Origin: Sedimenticola_A endophacoides
Lineage (GTDB): Bacteria > Pseudomonadota > Gammaproteobacteria > Chromatiales > Chromatiaceae
Reading direction: 5' to 3'
Assembly (NCBI GenBank): GCA_003062345.1
Contig: PQCO01000163.1
Coordinates: forward strand, 1 to 23,122
Length of the DNA: 23,122 nucleotides
The translations under genes were made by a program, and so were the position numbers. How positions within the stretch are numbered: position 1 is the first letter of the stretch; each line of letters opens with the position of its first letter. Under the pieces are notes generated by a model, which was given only the letters and a program-made list of their open reading frames with translations, ran no database searches and had not been told where the DNA came from. Positions 7,813 through 15,006 of the stretch are shown here, piece after piece.

Positions 7813-8265
7813 TCAGCGCTTCCAGCGGGCCTCCGCCTCGCTGTCGCCGTGGCGGGCATCGACCCAGCGATCCCCCCCGGCGGTGCGCTCCTTCTTCCAG
7901 AACGGGGCGCGGCTCTTGAGATAGTCGATGATGAATTCGCAGGCCTGAAACGCCTCGCCGCGGTGGCCACTGGCCACCGCCACCAGGACAATCGGGTCGA
8001 GGGGCGTGAGCGGCCCGACCCGGTGAATGACCCGGACCCCCAGCAGGTCCCAGCGCTGGCGGGCCTCCTCGACGATCCGCTCCAGGGCCTTTTCTGTCAT
8101 GCCGGGGTAGTGCTCCAGGGTCATGGTGGAGACCCGGTCCCCTTCGTTGATATCGCGCATCTGACCGATGAAGCTGACCACCGCGCCCACCGCCGGATCG
8201 GCGCGCAGTTCGCGTTGCACCGCCTCGATGTCGAACGCCTCGGTCTGGATGGTGATGTCGTGCAT
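7813..8265 (-). CDS. moaE: Molybdopterin synthase catalytic subunit MoaE
   Basis: MoaE pairs with MoaD to form molybdopterin synthase, which inserts the dithiolene sulfurs into cyclic pyranopterin monophosphate during molybdenum cofactor synthesis. The 150-residue protein has the conserved active-site region LKSRAPFWKKE, with Lys117 and Lys124 matching the catalytic lysines of E. coli MoaE. It also has GAVVSFIGQMRD, TLEHYPGM, VASGHRGEAF and the HRVGPL strand. It starts 2 bp after the moaD stop and is the last gene of the moaB-moeA-moaD-moaE run. The C-terminal tail (DSEAEARWKR) is ordinary for the family. The start ATG at 8265 is the only sensible one. Confidence 0.95.
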   Translation of the reverse strand: MHDITIQTEAFDIEAVQRELRADPAVGAVVSFIGQMRDINEGDRVSTMTLEHYPGMTEKALERIVEEARQRWDLLGVRVIHRVGPLTPLDPIVLVAVASGHRGEAFQACEFIIDYLKSRAPFWKKERTAGGDRWVDARHGDSEAEARWKR

Positions 8266-8267
8266 GG

Positions 8268-8519
8268 CTAGCCGCCGGTGACCGGAGGAAAGAAGGCGAC
8301 CTCATCGCCATCACGCAGGGCCCGCGCCGGGTCGGCCATCTCCTGATTGACCGCCACCAGCACCGGCTGATCGCCGGCGAAGACCTCCTCCCAGGCGCCA
8401 CCGCGCACCCGCAGTCGTCCGATCAGATCGGCGACACTTTGCAGCCCGGCGGGGTCGATACCCTCGCCCGGGCAGTCCAACTGCTCGCGCAGGCGCGCGA
8501 AATAGAGCACTTCGATCAT
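8268..8519 (-). CDS. moaD: Molybdopterin synthase sulfur carrier subunit MoaD
   Basis: MoaD is an 83-residue ubiquitin-fold protein whose C-terminal Gly-Gly is converted to a thiocarboxylate, the sulfur donor for MoaE. The sequence starts MIEVLYFARLRE and ends FFPPVTGG, with the required terminal Gly-Gly exactly at the C-terminus. LVAVNQEMAD and LRDGDEVAFFPPV are typical of the family. Its ATG overlaps the moeA stop as ATGA, and moaE begins 2 bp after its own stop. Translational coupling with both neighbours is likely. The activating enzyme (MoeB) is not encoded in this window. Confidence 0.95.
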   Translation of the reverse strand: MIEVLYFARLREQLDCPGEGIDPAGLQSVADLIGRLRVRGGAWEEVFAGDQPVLVAVNQEMADPARALRDGDEVAFFPPVTGG

Positions 8520-9763
8520 GACAACAACTCGCTGAAGGGTAAGAATTGCACCTGATCGCCCCGGCTCAGGGTCCGGTTCTCCGGCAGCACCGCCAGCCCG
8601 TTGGACCAGGCCAGGGAGCTGAGCACCCCCGAGGAGCGGCTGCGGTGAATGCTGACCCGCGCCTCCCCCTCCTGATCCAGGGTCAGCCGGGCGCGCGCGA
8701 ACTCGCGCCGTTTGTCCGGGCGGGGCCAGTCGAAGTCGATGCGGGCCATGACCGGGGTCGGCTGCAGCGCATGCTCCGCCACCCCCTGCATCTTGAGCAG
8801 GAAGGGACGGGCGAACAGACAGTAGGTGACGAACAACGAGACCGGGTTGCCGGGGGTGCCGATGAACGGTGTGTCACCGATGTAGCCGAAGGCGAGGGGT
8901 TTGCCGGGACGGATCGCGACCTTCCACATCTCCAGGGAGCCGAGCTGCTCCACCGCCGGTTTGAGGTGATCCTCCTCACCCACCGAGACACCGCCGGAGG
9001 TCATCACCAGATCGGCGCCGGCGGCGGCCTCGCGCAGGGCCTCGCAGGTGGCGTCGAAGGTGTCTCCGACGATCCCCAGGGTCCGCACCTCGCAACCCAG
9101 CGCCTCCAGCAGGGCGCGCAGGGTGAATTCATTGGAGTTGTAGATCTGGCCGGGGCCGAGGGGCTGGCCGGGGTTGACCAGCTCGTCGCCCGAGGAGAAG
9201 AGGGTCACCCTGAGACGGCGGCGCACGCTCAACCGCGCAACCCCGACGGCGGCCGCCAGACCGATGTGCTGGGGTTCCAGGCGGGTCCCCTGCGGAATCA
9301 CCTGGTCCCCCTGCCGGGTATCCTCGCCGGCCCGGCGGATGTTGGCGCCGGGCTGCGCCGGCTCCCGTATGATCACCTGGTCGCCATCGGCCTCGCACAC
9401 CTCCTGGATCACCACCGTGTCGGCGTTGGGCGGCAGCGGGGCACCGGTGAAGATGCGCGCGGCGCTGCCCGGACGCAGGGGTTCGCCCTGTGCCCCGGCG
9501 GGGATACGCTGGGAGACCGGCAGGCGGGTCCGGCCCCGCAGGTCGGCGCTGTTGACGGCGTAGCCGTCCATGGCGCTATTGTCCCAGGGAGGCACCGTCA
9601 CCTGGCTCACAACCGGCTGCGCCAGCACCCGTCCCAGCGCCGCTTGCAGGGGGACGGTCTCGGTCTCCTCCACCGCCCGGGCGTGGCCGATCAGCAGCGC
9701 CAGGGCCTCTTCCAGGGGTTTCAGGTGCGGCCCCGCATGGGCTGAACATCCACAATCACTCAT
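8516..9763 (-). CDS. moeA: Molybdopterin molybdenumtransferase MoeA
   Basis: MoeA inserts molybdate into adenylylated molybdopterin to give active cofactor. The 415-residue length is normal. Visible family motifs are PPWDNSAMDGYAV, RIFTGAPLPPNADTVV, GEDTRQGD, VTLFSSGDELV and the MoCF-domain signature VMTSGGVSVGEEDHL. RPGKPLAFG and GTPGNPVSLFVTY follow. A strong ribosome site (GGAGG, 8 bp before the ATG) supports 9763 as start. The N-terminus carries an unusual Cys-containing extension, MSDCGCSAHAG, before the conserved region. The gene follows moaB by 20 bp and overlaps moaD by 4 bp. Confidence 0.95.
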   Translation of the reverse strand: MSDCGCSAHAGPHLKPLEEALALLIGHARAVEETETVPLQAALGRVLAQPVVSQVTVPPWDNSAMDGYAVNSADLRGRTRLPVSQRIPAGAQGEPLRPGSAARIFTGAPLPPNADTVVIQEVCEADGDQVIIREPAQPGANIRRAGEDTRQGDQVIPQGTRLEPQHIGLAAAVGVARLSVRRRLRVTLFSSGDELVNPGQPLGPGQIYNSNEFTLRALLEALGCEVRTLGIVGDTFDATCEALREAAAGADLVMTSGGVSVGEEDHLKPAVEQLGSLEMWKVAIRPGKPLAFGYIGDTPFIGTPGNPVSLFVTYCLFARPFLLKMQGVAEHALQPTPVMARIDFDWPRPDKRREFARARLTLDQEGEARVSIHRSRSSGVLSSLAWSNGLAVLPENRTLSRGDQVQFLPFSELLS

Positions 9764-9783
9764 GTCCTCTCCCTCCCGGCGCG

Positions 9784-10302
9784 CTACGCCCGGAACATCT
9801 GTGCAAAATTACAGGGGCGGGTCCGGTGGTCGAGCTGAGAGTCGAGGATCTTCTCCCAGCCGGTGCGGCAGGCCCCGGTGGAGCCGGGCAGGCAGAAGAT
9901 CAGGGTCTGATTGGTGAGCCCGGCGATGGCCCGGGACTGAATCGCCGAGGGGCCGATCTCCTCCAGGGAGAGGGTGCGGAACAGCTCGCCGAAACCCTCG
10001 ATCGGCTTTTCGATCAACGGCGCCACCGCCTCCGGGGTGCTGTCGCGTCCGGTAATGCCGGTGCCGCCGGTGCTGATGATCACGTGCACCCCAGGGTCGG
10101 CGATCCAGCGCGAGAAGATGGCGCGCATGTCATAGATATCATCCTTGACGATCGCCTTCTCCACCACCCGGTGACCCGCCGTCTCGGCACCCGCCTTGAG
10201 TATCGCGCCCGATTTGTCATTCTCTTCGGTGCGGGTGTCGGAGACGGTCAGCACCGCGATGTTCAGAGGTACGAAACCGCTATCGTCAAAATGTCCTGTC
10301 AT
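9784..10302 (-). CDS. moaB: Molybdopterin adenylyltransferase-type protein MoaB
   Basis: The 172-residue protein belongs to the MogA/MoaB family, which activates molybdopterin by adenylylation before MoeA inserts the metal. It shows LNIAVLTVSDTRTEENDKSG at the N-terminus. The MPT-binding signature VIISTGGTGITGRDSTPEA and the segment LIFCLPGSTGACRTGWEKIL follow. MoaB rather than MogA is favoured by length and by the N- and C-terminal regions. It is the first gene of the moaB-moeA-moaD-moaE operon and probably sets its expression. A palindromic FNR/DNR-like site lies about 77 bp upstream of the ATG. moaA, moaC, mobA and molybdate transport genes are not in the window. Confidence 0.93.
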   Translation of the reverse strand: MTGHFDDSGFVPLNIAVLTVSDTRTEENDKSGAILKAGAETAGHRVVEKAIVKDDIYDMRAIFSRWIADPGVHVIISTGGTGITGRDSTPEAVAPLIEKPIEGFGELFRTLSLEEIGPSAIQSRAIAGLTNQTLIFCLPGSTGACRTGWEKILDSQLDHRTRPCNFAQMFRA

Positions 10303-10343
10303 GATTCTCTAACCCGTATTGCTTGAATACCGTCACCCCGGCG

Positions 10344-10386
10344 AGGGTAGCCGCGCCCCGCTCGCCAGGGCATTGACCCGCGTCAA
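10344..10386 (-). promoter_or_regulatory. FNR/DNR-like operator and candidate promoter for the moaB operon
   Basis: TTGAC-CCGC-GTCAA at 10373-10386 is a perfect 5-bp inverted repeat with 4-bp spacing, matching the FNR/ANR/DNR layout TTGAT-N4-ATCAA with one substitution per half. On the minus strand a possible -10, TACCCT, lies at 10349-10344, giving a start near 10337. The operator centre would then be about 42 bp upstream, the class II activation position. The site overlaps the dgkA stop codon. Molybdoenzymes often serve anaerobic respiration, so the context fits. Regulator binding is inferred. Confidence 0.45.
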
Positions 10387-10754
10387 AGCCAGCGCGGAAG
10401 CAGCACCAGGGCCCACACCGCGACGGCCAGGACGATGGCGAGGAACACGGCGGCCGAACCGATGTCCTTGGCCCGCCCGGAGAGGGCGTGCAACTCCGGC
10501 CCGAAACGGTCCACCACCGCCTCCAGGGCGGAGTTGAGCAGCTCGGTCAGCGGCACCAGGAGCAGACTGCCCACCAGCAGTGCCCGCTCCACACCGCTGG
10601 CGCCGAGCCAGATACCCAGGGGCAACAGCAGCAGGGTTGCGTAGAGCTCCTGGCGAAACGCCTCCTCGTGGCGAAAGCAGGCCCGGAATCCCTGTACGGA
10701 GTAGCCGAAGGCATTGACGATCCGCTTCAGCCCTTTGTGGTTCTGATTGGCCAA
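10383..10754 (-). CDS. dgkA: Diacylglycerol kinase DgkA (prokaryotic, integral membrane)
   Basis: The enzyme phosphorylates diacylglycerol to phosphatidate in the inner membrane, recycling lipid released by membrane-derived oligosaccharide or LPS modification. The 123-residue protein matches E. coli DgkA closely. It has FRQE near residues 33-36, the signature ELLNSALEAVVDR (Glu71, Glu78), and LSGRAKDIGSAAV before the last membrane helix. Three hydrophobic segments are visible at about 38-52, 57-72 and 98-119. The start is TTG at 10754, supported by AGGAG 8 bp upstream and by the family N-terminus (MAN...). It follows gcvPB by 84 bp on the same strand. Whether it belongs to the gcv transcript is unknown. 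Confidence 0.94.
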   Translation of the reverse strand: MANQNHKGLKRIVNAFGYSVQGFRACFRHEEAFRQELYATLLLLPLGIWLGASGVERALLVGSLLLVPLTELLNSALEAVVDRFGPELHALSGRAKDIGSAAVFLAIVLAVAVWALVLLPRWL

Positions 10755-10838
10755 CCCCGTTTCTCCTCACGCGCTGTCCGGCGGCTTACTTTACCGGTTC
10801 CGGGCGCCCAGATGAAGCGGCGCACGCACCGGCGGACC

Positions 10839-12296
10839 TCAGGTGTCTGCCCCGGGCCGCCAGGCCAGATCCAGTTCGCGGGCCGCGCGCACATCGTCCA
10901 GGCGGCGCACCGGCAGAGTGTGGGGGGCGTCGCGCACCCGCTCGGGGTCCCTCTCCGCCTCCTCCAGGATCACCGCCATGGCCTCGACAAAGCCGTCCAG
11001 GGTCGCCTTGTCCTCGGTCTCGGTCGGCTCGATCAGCAGACACTCGGGGACCAGCAGGGGAAAGTAGGTGGTGGGCGCGTGCACGCCGTGATCGAGCAGC
11101 CGCTTGGCGAAGTCCATGGTGCTGACCCCAAGCCGCTTGGCCTGGCGACGCAGGGTGATGATGAACTCGTGAGAGGCGCGCCGCGCCGGGTAGGCGGCGT
11201 CGAATCCCGCCTTGCGCAGCTGTGCCTGCATGTAATTGGCGTTCAGCGCCGAATACTCGGCGATGCGCGCCATGCCCTCGCGCCCGATCATGCGGGCATA
11301 GACATAGGCCCGCAGCAGGACGCCGGCATTGCCGGCGAAGGCGCTGAGGCGGCCGATGCTCTCCGGGCAATCCTCCTCCAGCAACCAGCGGTAGGCATCC
11401 CCATCGCGGGCCACCAACGGCACCGGCAGGTAGGGAACCAGCCGTTCACTGACCCCGACCGGCCCCGCCCCCGGACCGCCGCCGCCATGGGGAGTGGAGA
11501 AGGTCTTGTGCAGATTGACATGGATCACGTCGAATCCCATGTCGCCGGGGCGCACCTTACCGAGGATGGCGTTGAGGTTGGCCCCGTCGTAGTAGAGCAG
11601 CCCCCCCGCCGCGTGGACCAGGGCGGCGATCTCCTCGATGCGCCGCTCGAATACGCCGAGGGTGGAGGGGTTGGTGAGCATAATGCCGGCGGTCTGTGGG
11701 CCAATCACCCCGCGCAGCGCCTCCACATCCACATCGCCGTCGCGCCGGGTGGGGATCTCGCGCACCTTGTAGCCGCACATCACGGCGGTGGCCGGGTTGG
11801 TGCCGTGGGCCGCGTCGGGGACCAGGATCTCGCTGCGCGCGTGATCGCCCCGGGCGTCATGATAGGCGCGGATCATCGCCACCCCGGCAAACTCGCCCTG
11901 AGCGCCCGCGGCGGGGCTGAGCGAGACCGCGCGCATCCCGGTGACCTCCTTCAGGATCTCCTGCAACTCGTGCATGCAGGCGAGGAATCCCTGGCTGTGG
12001 CTGGGGGGTGCCTCGGGGTGGCGCGAAAGAAAACCGGGCAGCATGGCCAGTGTATTGGCCCCGCGCGGGTTGTACTTCATGGTGCAGGAACCCAGGGGGT
12101 AGAACTGGGTGTCGATGGAGAAATTTTTCTGGGAGAGCCGGGTATAGTGGCGCACCACTTGCATCTCGGAGACCTCGGGCAGCGCCGCCGGGCGCTGGCG
12201 CAGAAACGCCTCGGGAATATCCGGAAAAGCCCCCTCGTCCAGAGGCGCCTGGGCCACGGCCCTGCGGCCCGGCATGGATTGCTCAAAGATCAGCAT
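10839..12296 (-). CDS. gcvPB: Glycine dehydrogenase (decarboxylating) subunit 2, P-protein beta
   Basis: This is the PLP-bearing half of the split P-protein of the glycine cleavage system. It decarboxylates glycine and passes the aminomethyl group to the lipoyl arm of GcvH. It has 485 residues. The PLP lysine is Lys264 in HVNLHKTFSTPHGGGGPG. Other family signatures are QFYPLGSCTMKYNPR, LSPAAGAQGEFAG, PDAAHGTNPATA and YYDGANLNAILG. It forms an alpha2-beta2 enzyme with GcvPA, encoded upstream on the same strand but separated from it by tpx. A 241-bp gap precedes it, longer than other spacings in the cluster. Transcription may rely on read-through from gcvT or tpx, or on a promoter not recognised here. 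Confidence 0.95.
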   Translation of the reverse strand: MLIFEQSMPGRRAVAQAPLDEGAFPDIPEAFLRQRPAALPEVSEMQVVRHYTRLSQKNFSIDTQFYPLGSCTMKYNPRGANTLAMLPGFLSRHPEAPPSHSQGFLACMHELQEILKEVTGMRAVSLSPAAGAQGEFAGVAMIRAYHDARGDHARSEILVPDAAHGTNPATAVMCGYKVREIPTRRDGDVDVEALRGVIGPQTAGIMLTNPSTLGVFERRIEEIAALVHAAGGLLYYDGANLNAILGKVRPGDMGFDVIHVNLHKTFSTPHGGGGPGAGPVGVSERLVPYLPVPLVARDGDAYRWLLEEDCPESIGRLSAFAGNAGVLLRAYVYARMIGREGMARIAEYSALNANYMQAQLRKAGFDAAYPARRASHEFIITLRRQAKRLGVSTMDFAKRLLDHGVHAPTTYFPLLVPECLLIEPTETEDKATLDGFVEAMAVILEEAERDPERVRDAPHTLPVRRLDDVRAARELDLAWRPGADT

Positions 12297-12343
12297 GGGA
12301 GACCTGCCTCATTGGCTCGCCCGCGTTTCCCGCCGGGCATGGA

Positions 12344-12358
12344 TGGTTCGCCGAACCA
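12344..12358. promoter_or_regulatory. 15-bp perfect palindrome upstream of gcvPB
   Basis: TGGTTCG-C-CGAACCA is a perfect 7-bp inverted repeat around one central base, 48 bp upstream of the gcvPB ATG. It is too tight to form a stable RNA hairpin, so a protein-binding site is more likely than a terminator. No known regulator is recognised. Confidence 0.35.
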
Positions 12359-12452
12359 CTCGATTCAAGCGCGGTGCAACCGCATACCTTTCCCGCTGTC
12401 ACGAGGTCACACGTGGCGTGATCCGTCAAAACCGGGATCCCCGCGACTGATC

Positions 12453-12469
12453 GGAGCGGTCCCCGCTCC
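12453..12469 (-). other. GC-rich hairpin downstream of tpx
   Basis: GGAGCGG and CCGCTCC form a perfect 7-bp stem with a 3-base loop, 69 bp after the tpx stop. No T-tract follows on the minus strand, so it is not a canonical terminator. It may stabilise or attenuate the transcript between tpx and gcvPB. The rest of 12297-12537 shows no gene. Confidence 0.35.
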
Positions 12470-12537
12470 CGGACGGCACCGGGGAGGGGGAGAACCGCCC
12501 CTCGGCACCGCCCGAACACCCCGGGGATCCCTGGCGA

Positions 12538-13035
12538 TTACAGCGCGGCCAGGGCGGCGTCGTAATCGGGCTCTTCGGTGATTTCGGGCACCAACTGGGT
12601 GTAGAGCACCTTGTTGTCGGCATCCAGCACCACCACGGCGCGTCCGGTGAGACCGGCCAGGGGGCCGTCGGTAATCAGCATGCCATAGTCCTTGGCGAAG
12701 TTTCGGTCGCGCATCATGGAGGCGGTGACCACGTTCCCGATCCCCTCGGCGCCGCAGAAGCGCCCCTGGGCGAAGGGCAGGTCGGCGGAGACCACAATGG
12801 CCACGGCGGCGTCCTTACCCGCCATGGCGGCGTTGAATTTCTGGGTGGAGGTGGCGCAGACCGGGGTATCCAGACTGGGCACGATGTTGAGCAGTTTTTT
12901 CTTGCCCGCAAAGCCGGCCAGAGTAACGTCGGAGAGGTCACCTCCGACCAGGGTGAACTCGGGGGCGGCGGAACCGACCGCGGGCAGATCGCCATTGGTG
13001 TTGCAGGCATTTCCCTTGAGAGTGATTGCAGCCAT
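12538..13035 (-). CDS. tpx: Thiol peroxidase Tpx (atypical 2-Cys peroxiredoxin)
   Basis: Tpx reduces hydrogen peroxide and organic hydroperoxides with thioredoxin as electron donor. The 165-residue protein shows the peroxidatic Cys60 in PSLDTPVCATST and the resolving Cys94 in GRFCGAEG, at the spacing typical of Tpx. The N-terminus MAAITLKGNACNTNGDLPAVGSAAP-type region is also characteristic. AGGAG lies 9 bp before the ATG. The gene sits between gcvPA and gcvPB on the same strand, an unusual interruption of the split P-protein pair. A candidate promoter of its own lies in the 60-bp gap upstream, so it may respond independently to oxidative stress. Confidence 0.95.
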   Translation of the reverse strand: MAAITLKGNACNTNGDLPAVGSAAPEFTLVGGDLSDVTLAGFAGKKKLLNIVPSLDTPVCATSTQKFNAAMAGKDAAVAIVVSADLPFAQGRFCGAEGIGNVVTASMMRDRNFAKDYGMLITDGPLAGLTGRAVVVLDADNKVLYTQLVPEITEEPDYDAALAAL

Positions 13036-13053
13036 GTGCGGTATCTCCTGATG

Positions 13054-13081
13054 ATTATCGTCGCAAATCGTTGAGTGAAAA
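13054..13081 (-). promoter_or_regulatory. Candidate tpx promoter inside the gcv cluster
   Basis: On the minus strand TTTTCA (13081-13076) and GATAAT (13059-13054) are separated by 16 bp, just after the gcvPA stop and about 20 bp before the tpx ATG. The -10 matches 5 of 6 consensus positions and the -35 matches 4 of 6. Confidence 0.4.
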
Positions 13082-13095
13082 AGTCCGCCCGGGGT

Positions 13096-14493
13096 TCACC
13101 GCGGCGGAACCAGGCGGCACTTCGTCCCGCCCTGGAGCCCGATCACCCGCTCCAGCTTGGCGGCGAAGGCATCGATCTCCTCGTCGCTACGCTTCTCGGT
13201 GGCGCAAACCAGCAGCGCCTCGCCCAACTCCGGGTAGTCGCGGCCGAGATCAAGGCCGCCCAGGATATTGTGCGCCGCAGCGGAACGCAAGGCATCCGCC
13301 ACCGGAACCGGCAACCGCAGCACCGCCTCATGAATATAATTCCCTGTAAAGGCGATTTCAACCCCAGGGATTTGCGTGATTTTCTCAACCAGACGCCGGG
13401 TGTTGCGGTGACAGGCGGCGACCACCCGGCGTAACCCCTCGCCCCCCAGCAGCGCCATGTGGATGGTTGCCGCGGTGACCATCAGCCCCTGGTTGGTGCA
13501 GATGTTCGAGGTCGCCTTGGAGCGGCGGATGTGCTGCTCCCGCGCCTGCAGGGTGAGGGTGAACCCGGGGTTGCCGTCGCGGTCCAGGGTGCGGCCGATA
13601 ATGCGCCCCGGCATCTGGCGTACCAGCGCGCGCTTGCAGCAGAGCAGGCCGAAGTAGGGACCGCCCGAAGAGAGTGGCGCCCCCAGGGGCTGGCCCTCTC
13701 CGCAGCATATATCGGCCCCGGCGCCGCCCCACTCTCCAGCCGGCTTGAGCGCCGCCTGGGTCAGCGGGTTGACCACGGCGATGGCCAGGGCGCCATTGGC
13801 GTGCGCCCACCGCGCCATCTCGTCCACCGGCTCCAGGACCCCGAAGAAGTTCGGCTGGGGGATCACCAGGGCGGTGATATCCTCCCCCGCATGCCTCTCC
13901 AGGGCCTCCAGGTCACTGGCTCCGGTCGCCGGGTCGAAAGGCAGATCGACCAGTTCGATACCCTGATACCGGGTGATGTTGGCCGCCACCCGGCGGTAGG
14001 CGGGGTGCAGCGAACGCGGCACCAGCACCCGCCGGGAGGCGGATTTTCGATGGGCGCGAACCGCCATCAACACCGCCTCGGCCAGGGCCGAGGCCCCGTC
14101 GTAGAGCGAGGCGTTGGAGACATCCATCCCGGTCAGGGCCGTCATCATGCTCTGGTATTCGTAGAGCAGTTGCAGGGTGCCCTGGCTGGCCTCTGCCTGA
14201 TAGGGGGTGTAGGCGCTGTAAAACTCCCCCCGGGTGGCGATCTCCCACACCGCCGCCGGTACATGGTGATCATAGGCGCCGGCGCCGACGAAGCAGACCG
14301 GCCGACTGTCGGCGGTGGCCCGCGCGCCCATCAGCTGGCCGGCCTGCATCTCCGACAGCGCCGGGGGGAGGGCATCCAGAGACCCGCAACGCAGGCTCCC
14401 GGGGATCTCGTCGAACAGGGCTTCGATATCCGCAACCCCGATTGCGGCAAGCATTTCCCGGACCTCTGCCTCGGTGTGTGGGATAAAGGGCAT
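13096..14493 (-). CDS. gcvPA: Glycine dehydrogenase (decarboxylating) subunit 1, P-protein alpha
   Basis: GcvPA is the first half of the split P-protein and forms the glycine decarboxylase with GcvPB. The 465-residue protein begins MPFIPHTEAEVREMLAAIG, typical of the family. It carries GAGAYDHHVPAAV, FYSAYTPYQAEASQGTLQ, YQSMMTALTGMDVSNASLYDGA and ATSNICTNQGL. It lacks a PLP lysine, as expected for this subunit. GGAG lies 9 bp before the ATG. It follows gcvH by 51 bp and is followed by tpx rather than directly by gcvPB. Confidence 0.95.
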   Translation of the reverse strand: MPFIPHTEAEVREMLAAIGVADIEALFDEIPGSLRCGSLDALPPALSEMQAGQLMGARATADSRPVCFVGAGAYDHHVPAAVWEIATRGEFYSAYTPYQAEASQGTLQLLYEYQSMMTALTGMDVSNASLYDGASALAEAVLMAVRAHRKSASRRVLVPRSLHPAYRRVAANITRYQGIELVDLPFDPATGASDLEALERHAGEDITALVIPQPNFFGVLEPVDEMARWAHANGALAIAVVNPLTQAALKPAGEWGGAGADICCGEGQPLGAPLSSGGPYFGLLCCKRALVRQMPGRIIGRTLDRDGNPGFTLTLQAREQHIRRSKATSNICTNQGLMVTAATIHMALLGGEGLRRVVAACHRNTRRLVEKITQIPGVEIAFTGNYIHEAVLRLPVPVADALRSAAAHNILGGLDLGRDYPELGEALLVCATEKRSDEEIDAFAAKLERVIGLQGGTKCRLVPPR

Positions 14494-14544
14494 AGGGACA
14501 AACTCCGTGGTTGAGGCGCTAGCGGCGCGGGCTGCGCCGCAGGC

Positions 14545-14934
14545 TCATTCGGACTCGATCACTTCGCTGTAGGCGGCGGCGTCGAGCAGCCCCTCCAGCT
14601 CAGCGGGGTCGGAGAGGCGCACTTTGAACATCCAGCCATCCTCGTAGGGACTGTCGTTGATAGTCTCGGGGGCGTCCGCCAGGGCCTCGTTGACCTCGAC
14701 CACCTCCCCGGTGACCGGGCTGTAGACATCCGAGGCGGCCTTCACCGACTCGACCACGGCACACTCACTTCCGGCATCGACGCCGGCGCCCACCTCGGGC
14801 AGCTCGACAAACACCAGATCCCCCAGCAGTTCCTGGGCATGGTCGCTGATGCCCACGCTCACCAGATCACCACCCTCGGCCCGCACCCACTCGTGGCTGC
14901 GGGCATACTTCAGCTCGGTTGGCAGATTACTCAT
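14545..14934 (-). CDS. gcvH: Glycine cleavage system H protein
   Basis: GcvH is the lipoyl carrier that shuttles the aminomethyl intermediate between P-, T- and L-proteins. It has 129 residues, the normal length. The lipoylated lysine is Lys65 in VVESVKAASDVYSPVTGEV. RSHEWVRAEG, VGISDHAQELLGDLVFVELPEVG and DGWMFKVRL are family landmarks. The ATG at 14934 was chosen over longer starts because AAGGAG lies 7 bp upstream and the family begins at this point. It lies between gcvT and gcvPA with short gaps, so cotranscription under the glycine riboswitch is likely. Confidence 0.96.
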   Translation of the reverse strand: MSNLPTELKYARSHEWVRAEGGDLVSVGISDHAQELLGDLVFVELPEVGAGVDAGSECAVVESVKAASDVYSPVTGEVVEVNEALADAPETINDSPYEDGWMFKVRLSDPAELEGLLDAAAYSEVIESE

Positions 14935-15006
14935 CGTCTCGCTCCTTAGTTCCGGTTGTTTTCGATTCGTTTGACGCCTCGGACGTAGCGGAGGCACCGC
15001 CCGGCA

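Noticed and set aside
7672..8271. 199-residue plus-strand frame opposite moaE
   Set aside because: It is antisense to moaE, which has catalytic lysines and a proper operon position.
10488..12581. 697-residue plus-strand open frame opposite dgkA and gcvPB
   Set aside because: It lies antisense to two clearly recognised genes, has no ribosome site and no domain.
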